A stretch of DNA of 64,000 nt from an uncultured Eubacteriales bacterium (GTDB lineage: Bacteria > Bacillota > Clostridia > Oscillospirales > CAG-272), in NCBI GenBank assembly GCA_900545935.1, contig URAP01000006.1, positions 9,600-73,599 on the forward strand. Reading direction: 5' to 3'. Each line of letters opens with the position of its first letter. Positions within the stretch are counted from its first letter, which is position 1. Made by a program: the position numbers and the translations under genes. The notes under the pieces are model-generated. The model made no database searches and was not told where the DNA came from. It saw only the letters and a program-made list of their open reading frames with translations. This document shows positions 8,520 to 16,441 of this stretch, piece after piece.

Positions 8520-9001
8520 CTTTTGCTTCCCGCCTGATTAAAACGAGATGATCACTTATTCACATTTTCGATTCGGTTTTTTCGCCTTTTTCAATCCGGG
8601 TATTTTAGCATCACTATCCTTTTTCGCGATTTTGATTGGCAGATGCTTTATCCGCACGCTGTTTTTTTCTTTTTTACGTATTTTTTTTAAAAAAACGGAT
8701 ATACAAAATTATATCGAATTAATATATTTGCTATTCACCATATGAATAACAGAAAATACGCTATCGTTTCACCGAATATGGGAACATAATGTAAGTAAAT
8801 CTATTATAAGGAATTGAATATCTAAAATTAAGGCATACTTCAATATATCAGGCGGCGGTATTTGGTGATAATGACGGCATTTTCGATAACATAATTTGGT
8901 AAATCGCATCCATAAAATATAATTTCAAAAATAAAAATGTGATTTTATAACATAATAGCTATCTTTTTCACATCTTGTATCGAAAAAACTCTCAAAAAGA
9001 C
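8520..9001. other. AT-rich intergenic region without a recognisable gene
   Basis: This stretch is strongly AT-rich, unlike the flanking genes. A 65-codon open frame at 8548-8745 is Phe/Leu/Ile-rich and has no ribosome binding site; it looks spurious. Two direct copies of TCAAAAAG (near 8992 and 9011) flank the -35 of the downstream promoter and could be regulator half-sites. Confidence 0.5.
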
Positions 9002-9030
9002 TTGATTATTTTCAAAAAGTGTGTTATTAT
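9002..9030 (+). promoter_or_regulatory. Promoter of the sugar ABC transporter operon
   Basis: TTGATT (9002-9007), a 17-base spacer and TATTAT (9025-9030). CAAAAAG direct repeats just before the -35 and within the spacer suggest regulation, probably by sugar supply (inference). Confidence 0.65.
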
Positions 9031-9036
9031 GAACTC

Positions 9037-9336
9037 GCAAATAAGAAATCCGTGAAGAATTTCTTCACTCTTTGTTTTCGGAATCCGTAATTATATAGTT
9101 TTCTTTGACTTTGAATTATTGTGGTTGCCTCTTCTGTACTTACCCCGCCGGATGCGGATCGGTCAGAGAAAAAACAAAGGGTGAATTTTTTCTTCTCGCA
9201 GCCGGACGGGCACTTAGGAGGGTGTCGACGGACTGCGTTTACCCTCCGTGCAGCGATCGCAGTCGATCATCGGTCGGCGCAGTCGGATGAGGGAACGCGA
9301 TTATTCGTAAAAAACTCAAGGAGGAGAACATACCAA
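9037..9336 (+). promoter_or_regulatory. Long leader of the sugar ABC transporter operon
   Basis: About 300 bases separate the predicted transcript start from the first codon. Near the 5' end is the hairpin GTGAAG/CTTCAC (9051-9067). Further on is a perfect GGAGGGT/ACCCTCC stem (about 9218-9248), whose 5' arm contains a ribosome-binding-site-like GGAGGG, in an otherwise GC-rich foldable stretch. No known riboswitch is recognised. An in-frame extension of the ABC gene to 9121 is possible but unlike the family. Confidence 0.45.
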
Positions 9337-10836
9337 ATGGAAAAAACGGTTCTTAAAATGAGCGGTATATCAAAGCAGTTCTCGGGCGTGTATGCGCTGC
9401 GTGATGTCAGCTTTGATCTGCGCGAGGGTGAAGTGCACGCGCTCATGGGTGAGAACGGAGCCGGAAAATCCACTCTGATGAAGATCCTATGCGGAATATA
9501 CCCGCGGGACGGCGGAGAGGTGGAGCTTTTCGGAAAGCCGGTCGAGTTCAAAAACATTTCGGAGTCTCAGGCGGCGGGTATCAGCATCATACATCAGGAG
9601 CTGAATATGATGAACCACCTGACTGTTGCGCAGAACATCTACATCGGCAGAGAACCGAAAAAGGGTATCTTTATCGACGACAAAAAGATGATCGAGGACG
9701 CACAGAAGCTCTTCGAGCATATCGGGGTCAATATCGACCCGTCGGTAAAGCTCGGCAGTCTGACGGTCGGTAAACAGCAGATGGTCGAGATAGCCAAGGC
9801 GGTCTCGCACGAGAGCAGGATACTTGTTCTTGACGAGCCGACGGCGGCGCTGACCGAGGCGGAGGTCGAGGAGCTGTTTGCCATCATGAACGATCTGCGT
9901 TCGCGCGGTATCGGCATGATCTACATCTCGCACCGTATGAACGAGATCACGAGGATATCCGACCGCGTTACCGTAATGCGTGACGGAACCTATGTCGGTA
10001 CGGTCAATACTGCCGACACCACAAAGGACGAGATAGTAAAGATGATGGTCGGACGAGTTATCCTCGGCGACCACAAGCAGCAGAGCACCTGCCCGCCGGA
10101 TGCGGAGACGGTACTTGAGGTCCGTGGGCTGTGTTCGGGCAGGGCGGTTCGCGATGTCAGCTTTACGCTACGGCGCGGCGAGATACTCGGCTTTGCCGGA
10201 CTCATGGGCGCGGGCAGAACGGAGACGGCGAGAGCTATCTACGGCGCAGACCCGATAGACAGCGGCGAGATATACATCCGCGGGCAGAAGGTGACGCTCG
10301 GAACACCGCAAAAGGCGGTCAAGGCAGGTATCTGCTACCTTTCGGAGGACAGAAAGCGCTACGGTCTTATGCTTGACAAATCGGTCGCGGAGAATACCGC
10401 GCTTGCCTCACTCGACAGTTTTATTTCCGGCGGCTTTATCCGCGACGGAAAGATAGTTCAGGCTGCGGAAGAGTATAACGCAAAGCTCAGGACCAAGACT
10501 CCCTCGATGCAGCAGAAGCTGCGCAACCTCTCGGGCGGAAACCAGCAGAAGGTCGTTATCGCCCGTTGGCTGCTGCGCGACTCGGATATCTTTATATTCG
10601 ACGAGCCTACGAGAGGAATCGATATCGGAGCAAAGAGCGAGATATATACCCTTATCGAACAGCTTGCGGCGGACGGAAAGGCGATAATCGTCATATCCTC
10701 GGAGCTTGCCGAGATACAGCGCGTGTGTGACCGTGTCATAGTTATGTGCGAGGGAAGAAAGACCGCAGAGCTTGACATCGGCGACGCGACGCAGGAAGAA
10801 ATAATGAAATACGCGACCATGAGGGAGGAGATATAA
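9337..10836 (+). CDS. Sugar ABC transporter ATP-binding protein (RbsA/MglA family)
   Basis: This 499-residue cytoplasmic ATPase has two fused ABC domains and energises a ribose/galactose-type importer. The first domain has GENGAGKST (residues 38-46) and a Walker B LVLDEPTAAL. The second has the degenerate P-loop GLMGAGRTE typical of RbsA/MglA, then LSGGNQQKVVIARWLL and a Walker B FIFDEPTRGIDIGAK. The ATG at 9337 follows AAGGAGGAG and gives the standard N-terminus (MEKTVLKMSGISKQFSGV). It is directly followed by the permease (stop TAA, then ATG with no gap). The sugar transported is unknown. Confidence 0.93.
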   Translation: MEKTVLKMSGISKQFSGVYALRDVSFDLREGEVHALMGENGAGKSTLMKILCGIYPRDGGEVELFGKPVEFKNISESQAAGISIIHQELNMMNHLTVAQNIYIGREPKKGIFIDDKKMIEDAQKLFEHIGVNIDPSVKLGSLTVGKQQMVEIAKAVSHESRILVLDEPTAALTEAEVEELFAIMNDLRSRGIGMIYISHRMNEITRISDRVTVMRDGTYVGTVNTADTTKDEIVKMMVGRVILGDHKQQSTCPPDAETVLEVRGLCSGRAVRDVSFTLRRGEILGFAGLMGAGRTETARAIYGADPIDSGEIYIRGQKVTLGTPQKAVKAGICYLSEDRKRYGLMLDKSVAENTALASLDSFISGGFIRDGKIVQAAEEYNAKLRTKTPSMQQKLRNLSGGNQQKVVIARWLLRDSDIFIFDEPTRGIDIGAKSEIYTLIEQLAADGKAIIVISSELAEIQRVCDRVIVMCEGRKTAELDIGDATQEEIMKYATMREEI

Positions 10837-11874
10837 ATGGAACAAAAAAATAAAGGGCGTAAAAAGGTATCGCTCGGTAATCTTATAATTCTGATAGCAC
10901 TTATCGTGCTGATAGCACTGTTCTATCTGCTTAATCCGAATTTCCTTAATTCATATAATGTGCTGAGTATGATGCAGTCGCTTGCACCGTATGCCATTAT
11001 GGCTCTCGGTGTTACATTCGTCATCGCGACCGGCGGCATTGACCTCTCGATAGGTACGACGTGTATTGCGGCAGCGGTCATTGCCGGTAAATTCTATACC
11101 ACCGGCGCATATCCGCTGTGGGCTGTTGTTCCGATCATGATCGCCATCGGCACCGCAGTCGGTCTGCTGAACGGTATTCTTATCGCAAAGCTCAAGATGC
11201 CCGCGTTTATCGCAACGCTCGGTACGATGATGCTCACGCGCGGACTCAGCGCTCTTATCGTAAAGGATCCTAACATCTTCTTCCCGACCGGCACATGGTT
11301 CAACAACGTGTTCTCTGCAGCGGGCAAGGTACCTACCGGATTGTTTTGGGTGCTCGGATTTATGCTGCTCTGCATGTATCTGATGTATAAAAACCGTATC
11401 GGCAGATATATACTCTCAATAGGAAGCAATGAGGAGGCTACGCGCCTCTCGGGTATCAATACCGACAAATACAAGATCATCGCGTATGTATTCAGCGGCT
11501 GTGCAGCCGGAATCGCGGCTATCTTTTGGTCCGCTGCATTCCCGACCGTCGCCGCAGCTACCGGTAACGGCATGGAGCTTGACGCTATCGCCGGCGTTTA
11601 CATCGGCGGAACGAGCGCGGCAGGCGGCGTTGCATCGGTCACAGGTTCGGCTATCGGCTCGCTCATGCTCGTTGTTATCCGCTCCGGACTTAACTTCGTT
11701 CTCGCGAGATTCAATATCAATCTCAATGCAACCTACGTTACCTACGTTCTCACCGGAATCATCGTTGTTGTTTCCGTCCTGATGGACGTTCTCAAGAACA
11801 AGGATGAGGGCAGAGTACGTTTGGATAAGAAAAAAATTAAAAAAACGGAAGGAGGACAGACGCAGTCAAAGTGA
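10837..11874 (+). CDS. Sugar ABC transporter permease (RbsC family)
   Basis: This 345-residue membrane protein is the permease subunit of the CUT2-type importer and probably works as a homodimer. It has about nine or ten hydrophobic helices, with family signatures ATGGIDLSIGTT near residue 65, a TLGTMMLTRGLSALI stretch near 125, RLSGINTDKYK near 205 and GGTSAAGGVASVTGS near 260. The C-terminal tail is basic. Its start abuts the ATPase stop, and its ribosome binding site (GGGAGGAG) lies inside the upstream gene, so the two are probably coupled. Confidence 0.93.
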   Translation: MEQKNKGRKKVSLGNLIILIALIVLIALFYLLNPNFLNSYNVLSMMQSLAPYAIMALGVTFVIATGGIDLSIGTTCIAAAVIAGKFYTTGAYPLWAVVPIMIAIGTAVGLLNGILIAKLKMPAFIATLGTMMLTRGLSALIVKDPNIFFPTGTWFNNVFSAAGKVPTGLFWVLGFMLLCMYLMYKNRIGRYILSIGSNEEATRLSGINTDKYKIIAYVFSGCAAGIAAIFWSAAFPTVAAATGNGMELDAIAGVYIGGTSAAGGVASVTGSAIGSLMLVVIRSGLNFVLARFNINLNATYVTYVLTGIIVVVSVLMDVLKNKDEGRVRLDKKKIKKTEGGQTQSK

Positions 11875-11954
11875 TCGGTCGTGCAGTACCGATCGAAAAG
11901 CAAGGATAAAATAAAAATAACCGCCATATGCGGAAAAAAGAGAGGAAAATTGAC

Positions 11955-13022
11955 ATGAGAAAGACACGTATTCTCAGCGTATTGCTCGCAACGATGCTCG
12001 TTGCACTCCCGCTTGCAAGCTGCGGCACACAGACCGAAGGTGGTAATGGAGATTCTTCAACAACGAAGGATAAAACAATTGCCGTAGTTGCTAAGGGCGA
12101 GTCACATGCATTTTGGCAGTCGGTAAAGAAGGGCGCAGAGGACGCGGCATCAAAGTACGGATATAAAATCACTTTCCGCGGTCCTGCTTCAGAGTCGGCA
12201 AAGGATCTTCCCTCGCAGATGGAGATGGTAAGAACGGCATTGTCAAACGGCTGCTCCGCACTCGTTCTCGGAACGATAGGAGAGGGCTTCAACGACATGC
12301 TCGCACAGGCAAAGGACAGCAATATCCCCGTTGTTCAGTTCGACAGCGGTGTATGGCAGGCTGATATCGACGCGCTCAACAAGTCGGGCAAGAACCCGAT
12401 AGTCTCGAGCGTTGCCACGAGCAATCGTCTTGCGGCAGGAGTTGCTGCGGAGCATTTCTTCGCAGAGCTGAAGGATGAGATAGCTGCATCGACCGACGGA
12501 TACGTTATCGGTGTTATCCAGCACGACGAAACTCAGACGGGTATCGACCGTGCGGGCGGCTTTATCGATAAGTTCACCGAGCTCGCAGACGCAGATGCGA
12601 CCACTAAGGGCAAGTACACCATCGAAAAGGAAGTTAAGCCCGGTGATGCAGATAACGCTTACAAGACGGCTCTTGAGGCTCTCTTCGAGAAGAATGCCAA
12701 GGCTATCTTCATGTCGAATGAGGGTGTAGTTAAGCAGGTCAGTGATGCTGTAAGCGCAGCAGGAACAAAGTACGATTCCATCAAGTTCTGCGGCTTCGAC
12801 GCAGGCTCTAAGCAGATCGAGTGGATGAAGGCATCCTCCGGTCCGAAGCTCATCGGTGCAGTTGCTCAGGACTCCTATCAGATAGGCTACAATGCCGTCG
12901 AGCAGGCTGTATTCGCTATCGAGGGCAAGACCGTTACAGCCGATGTTGGTATTGAGGGTACATGGTGGGATTCGACAAATGTCGATGACATGATCGCCTC
13001 CAATATCGTTTACGAGGGCTGA
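11955..13022 (+). CDS. Sugar-binding lipoprotein of the ABC transporter (RbsB-like)
   Basis: This 355-residue periplasmic-binding-protein-like lipoprotein belongs to the Peripla_BP_4/RbsB family. The signal peptide MRKTRILSVLLATMLVALPLASC puts the lipidated Cys at 23. The domain order is normal, unlike the Liv binding protein in this window: it opens with the TIAVVAKGESHAFWQ strand and continues with VLGTIGEGFNDML, IPVVQFDSG, a VIGVIQHDETQTGIDRAGG segment and CGFDAGSKQIEWM. The start at 11955 is supported by AGAGGAAAA; an upstream ATG at 11928 would add nine charged residues. Third gene of the operon. Confidence 0.92.
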   Translation: MRKTRILSVLLATMLVALPLASCGTQTEGGNGDSSTTKDKTIAVVAKGESHAFWQSVKKGAEDAASKYGYKITFRGPASESAKDLPSQMEMVRTALSNGCSALVLGTIGEGFNDMLAQAKDSNIPVVQFDSGVWQADIDALNKSGKNPIVSSVATSNRLAAGVAAEHFFAELKDEIAASTDGYVIGVIQHDETQTGIDRAGGFIDKFTELADADATTKGKYTIEKEVKPGDADNAYKTALEALFEKNAKAIFMSNEGVVKQVSDAVSAAGTKYDSIKFCGFDAGSKQIEWMKASSGPKLIGAVAQDSYQIGYNAVEQAVFAIEGKTVTADVGIEGTWWDSTNVDDMIASNIVYEG

Positions 13023-13060
13023 TACGTACGCTTGACCGGCGATACTGTTTAGTGAAAATA

Positions 13061-13117
13061 TTTACGGAAAAAACTGCAGCATATGCTGCGGGCGAATATT
13101 GCCGCGCGAACCGTAAA
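13061..13117 (+). other. Structured 3' untranslated region of the sugar transporter operon
   Basis: After the binding-protein stop, TTTACGG (13061-13067) can pair with CCGTAAA (13111-13117) around a GCAGCATATGCTGC palindrome (13076-13089). With the terminator at 13193 this makes a folded 3' UTR of about 200 bases that could stabilise the message or yield a small RNA. The function is inference. Confidence 0.35.
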
Positions 13118-13192
13118 CGAAATAAGGCAGATTTATAATATCGGATGCCGCACTGTCTCAAATGCAAGTGGCAGAGGCATTCCGGTTCCCCT

Positions 13193-13226
13193 CTCCCCGC
13201 GCAGATCTGCGCGGGGAGCTTTTTTT
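13193..13226 (+). terminator. Strong terminator of the sugar ABC operon
   Basis: A perfect 26-base palindrome (13193-13218, stem CTCCCCGCGCAG) is followed by CTTTTTTT. Confidence 0.95.
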
Positions 13227-13362
13227 GCTCGAGAGGCGCTGTGAGTGTGCAGAGTATCCGACGGCAGTAAGCGCGTTGCTTTAGCGTTGAGGCTAAGAAT
13301 CTGCCATGGTGGATGGTATTTGGAATATATGGTCGGTTTGTGTGGTTTACGACCGATTTTGC

Positions 13363-13391
13363 TTGACTTTTATGAACAAAAATATTATAAT
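13363..13391 (+). promoter_or_regulatory. Promoter and leader hairpin of the NSS transporter gene
   Basis: TTGACT (13363-13368), a 17-base spacer and TATAAT (13386-13391). The transcript then starts with a GCGCCG/CGGCGC hairpin (13402-13420) within a leader of about 105 bases. Confidence 0.8.
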
Positions 13392-13504
13392 GTATTATAC
13401 TGCGCCGAAAGAAACGGCGCGCATGGGCTGCGCATAGCTGCGGATGTATCGTAGGCGGCATTGCAGTCCGTTTTATCTGGTATATTATTCTCGGAGGATA
13501 TTTA

Positions 13505-14869
13505 ATGAAAAGGGCAAGAGAATCGTTCGGCTCACGACTCGGCTTTCTTTTAGTCAGTGCAGGCTGTGCCATCGGCATAGGAAACGTATGGAGATTTCCG
13601 TTTGTCGTAGGACAGAACGGCGGCGGAATATTCGTACTCATCTATCTTATCATGCTCGTAATAATGGGACTGCCGGTGCTCTCGATGGAGCTTGCGGTGG
13701 GCAGAGCAAGCAAAAAGAGCGCGGTGCTTGCGTATAAAACGCTCGAAAAGCCGGGTACCAAATGGCATATTCACGGATGGTTTGCCATAGTCGGCTGCTA
13801 CCTGCTCATGATGTACTATACGACGGTCTCCGGTTGGATGCTCAATTATTTCTTTAAGTTTGCGATCGGTACCTTTACCCGCGGCATGGATACCGAGGCA
13901 TGCGGCAGCGTTTTCTCTGATATGCTTGCCTCTCCCGGCGAAATGGGACTATGGATGGCAATTACGGTCGTAGCGGGCATATTCATTTGCAGCATAGGCG
14001 TGCAGAAGGGACTTGAACGTATCAGCAAGGTAATGATGAGTGCCCTGCTCGTGCTTATTATCGTGCTTGCGGTGCACAGCTTTACGCTTTCCGGCGCGGG
14101 CGAGGGAATTCGCTTCTATCTTGTGCCGAATCTTGATAATGTCCGTTCGGTAGGCCTCGGAAATGTTATAGTAGCGGCTATGAATCAGGCATTCTTCACG
14201 CTCAGCCTCGGCATTGCGGCTATGGAGATATTCGGCAGCTATATGAGCCGCGAGAGCACGCTGCTCGGAGAGGGTGCGTGCATCTGTGCGCTCGATACCT
14301 TCGTTGCGGTCGCTTCCGGACTCATTATTTTTCCCGCATGCTTCAGCTACGGGGTAGAGGTCACGCAGGGACCGAGCCTTATTTTCGTCACCCTGCCGAA
14401 TGTGTTTGTCAATATGTCCGGCGGGCGTATATGGGGCAGCCTTTTCTTCCTCTTTATGACCTTTGCGTCTTTCTCTACGGTCATTGCCGTATTCGAGAAC
14501 ATCATGTCCTCCTGCATGGACAATTTCGGTTGGAGCCGCAAAAAGGCTGCGGTCATCAACGGCATTATCATTCTGATAGCGAGCATTCCGTGCGTGCTCG
14601 GATACAATGTGCTCAGCGGCTTCCATCCTATCGGAGGCAGAGACATACTCGACAGTGAGGACTTTCTCGTCAGCAATATTCTTCTTCCGCTCGGCTCGCT
14701 CATCTACCTGTTGTTCTGTGTAACTAAGTGGGGCTGGGGCTTCAAGAATTATCAGGAGGAGGCGAATATCGGTAAGGGTATCAAGGTCGCCTCGTGGATG
14801 AAGTGGTACTTCATGATAGTTATTCCGATACTGATAATCGTTATCTTTATTATCGGACTCATCGGCTGA
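13505..14869 (+). CDS. Sodium-dependent neurotransmitter:sodium symporter family transporter
   Basis: This 454-residue membrane protein belongs to the NSS/SNF family (LeuT/TnaT-like), which couples Na+ entry to uptake of amino acids or related amines. The signature GSRLGFLLVSAGCAIGIGNVWRFPFVVGQNGGG at residues about 9-41 contains the conserved unwound TM1 ion-binding region. About eleven hydrophobic segments follow, as in many bacterial members, which lack TM12. The ATG at 13505 follows CGGAGGATATTTA. It is monocistronic. The substrate cannot be assigned. Confidence 0.93.
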   Translation: MKRARESFGSRLGFLLVSAGCAIGIGNVWRFPFVVGQNGGGIFVLIYLIMLVIMGLPVLSMELAVGRASKKSAVLAYKTLEKPGTKWHIHGWFAIVGCYLLMMYYTTVSGWMLNYFFKFAIGTFTRGMDTEACGSVFSDMLASPGEMGLWMAITVVAGIFICSIGVQKGLERISKVMMSALLVLIIVLAVHSFTLSGAGEGIRFYLVPNLDNVRSVGLGNVIVAAMNQAFFTLSLGIAAMEIFGSYMSRESTLLGEGACICALDTFVAVASGLIIFPACFSYGVEVTQGPSLIFVTLPNVFVNMSGGRIWGSLFFLFMTFASFSTVIAVFENIMSSCMDNFGWSRKKAAVINGIIILIASIPCVLGYNVLSGFHPIGGRDILDSEDFLVSNILLPLGSLIYLLFCVTKWGWGFKNYQEEANIGKGIKVASWMKWYFMIVIPILIIVIFIIGLIG

Positions 14870-14913
14870 GCTTACCGCTGCATGGCTGCGGCGGACAAAA
14901 ATCAAGAACAAAA

Positions 14914-14959
14914 GGCGGCATCCGCTGCGTCATGAGACGTGCGGATGCCGTGGTTTTTT
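14914..14959 (+). terminator. Terminator of the NSS transporter gene
   Basis: CGGCATCCGC (14916-14925) pairs with GCGGATGCCG (14941-14950) and is followed by TGGTTTTTT, between two convergent genes. Confidence 0.88.
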
Positions 14960-15006
14960 GTTGTGCTGATATGCTGCTTTTGTCGATGGCAGGCTTCTCC
15001 CCGAAG

Positions 15007-15909
15007 TCAAGCCGGTATCTCTTTCGCAGTGCTCTTATGCGAGAGGCGGATGTTGAGCAGCACGATAGCGGAGAGTATCAGTGCTATGCCGATGAGCTTT
15101 GCGGGGTTAACGCTCTCGTGAAAGACGAATATGCCGACAAGACAGCCTACTAGCGGCTCGACTGCTACGAGTACACCGGCGACCGATGCGTCGGTATGAC
15201 CGAGACCGATGGTGTAGAAGAGATACGGCAGCAGACCGTTAAACAGCGCAAGACCTATTTCCATGGGAATAACGACCGGGTTCGATGCTGTTTTTTCGAT
15301 AATGGCGATCGGATTTGTCATGAACAGAAAACCGATCGTTCCGAGCAGAAAGGTGTAAAATGTTACGGTGAGCGAGCTGTATTTGCGCAGCGCGTAAACG
15401 CCGAAGATGGAATACAGCGAGTAGAACAGCCCCGCGCCGATTCCGATGATCAGGTCGAGCGCTCCGAGGGCGCTGCTGCCGAGCATTCCCGAGACGAGGG
15501 CGACGCCGGAAACCGTCAGCACTATTGCGGCGATTTTCTGCGCCGTTATCCTCTCACGAAAAAGAACTGCCGAGAACAGCATTACAAAGACCGGCGAGGT
15601 GTAGAGCAGCGAGGCGGCGATGCCTGCCTCAACATTGATAACGGTAGTAAAATAGCAGTAGCTGAACAGTGTGACGCTGATTATTCCGGTGCCGACGAAC
15701 ATCCACATGTCGCGCAGCTGCACGCGCAGCAGCGAGCGGTCGCGTATCAGTATAATAACGAGCAGCATCAGCGTGCATAGACTTATGCGGATAAATCCGA
15801 TCTCCTTTGAGTCAAAGCCGTAGTCGGACAGCGCGGAGACAAATATGCTCAGGCATCCCCACAGAGCTCCCGCGAGGACGAGAAATGCGGTAGACAATTT
15901 TTTAGACAA
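15007..15909 (-). CDS. EamA (drug/metabolite transporter) family permease
   Basis: This 300-residue protein has ten predicted hydrophobic helices in two EamA repeats: AGALWGCLSIFVS near residue 13, and an ALDLIIGIGAGLFYSLYSIFG segment near 150. DMT/EamA proteins export metabolites or drugs; the substrate here is unknown. It starts with TTG at 15907-15909, chosen because AAGGAG lies eight bases upstream and the frame gives a clean N-terminus (MSKKLSTAFLVLAGALWG). It has its own promoter at 15968-15995. Confidence 0.88.
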   Translation of the reverse strand: MSKKLSTAFLVLAGALWGCLSIFVSALSDYGFDSKEIGFIRISLCTLMLLVIILIRDRSLLRVQLRDMWMFVGTGIISVTLFSYCYFTTVINVEAGIAASLLYTSPVFVMLFSAVLFRERITAQKIAAIVLTVSGVALVSGMLGSSALGALDLIIGIGAGLFYSLYSIFGVYALRKYSSLTVTFYTFLLGTIGFLFMTNPIAIIEKTASNPVVIPMEIGLALFNGLLPYLFYTIGLGHTDASVAGVLVAVEPLVGCLVGIFVFHESVNPAKLIGIALILSAIVLLNIRLSHKSTAKEIPA

Positions 15910-15967
15910 CGGACGGTCTCCTTATGTGTAAATGATCTCGGCACGTCAGACCGTGCAAACAAAAAAT

Positions 15968-15995
15968 ATTATATCACGCATTTTTCGATTGTCAA
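15968..15995 (-). promoter_or_regulatory. Promoter of the EamA gene
   Basis: On the minus strand, TTGACA (15990-15995), a 16-base spacer and an extended -10 TGATATAAT (hexamer 15968-15973). Confidence 0.75.
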
Positions 15996-16254
15996 TAATT
16001 AAATTATCCGTGCGAATTTTTGCTGCGGAAACGATGTACCGCTGTACTCATACGCGCTGCACCGCCGCAGTGAAAAATCCGCAGGGTCTTTTGCGATATT
16101 GCGATATTGTACGTGTATATGCCGCACTGCCGACTCTGCAGTTTTTGCGTTGCCCATCGAGAAAAGTCCGCGCCGCACCGGCTGCCGCGATAATAATGTG
16201 CGGATAAAATCAGCCGACCCGGCTTGGAAGAGATAAAAAAGATGCAGAAGCGTC

Positions 16255-16300
16255 GAAAACCGCCTCGTTGCCGTACAAGCGTACGGCAGAGACGGTTTTC
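16255..16300. other. Long hairpin in the EamA/ADP-ribosylglycohydrolase intergenic region
   Basis: The 532-base gap 15910-16441 holds no recognisable gene. At 16255-16300 an outer GAAAACCG/CGGTTTTC stem encloses a perfect TGCCGTAC/GTACGGCA stem with an AAGC loop. Lacking an immediate T-run on the minus strand, it is only a weak terminator candidate for the gene at 16442 and may be an intergenic repeat. Confidence 0.45.
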
Positions 16301-16441
16301 GGAGGTAGAAAAAACGGATAATCATTCCTTCGGAGAAATCCGACAGGATTTCATCAGCTTTCTCTGTATTCGTGCTGAATATCAGCTTAATAATTGCTCT
16401 TATCCGTTTTTTCGGTCTGCGCTTTCTTAGCCTTCCGAGAC

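Noticed and set aside
8548..8745. A 65-residue hydrophobic small protein
   Set aside because: It has no ribosome binding site, lies in AT-rich DNA and has an Ile/Phe-rich composition explained by base content.
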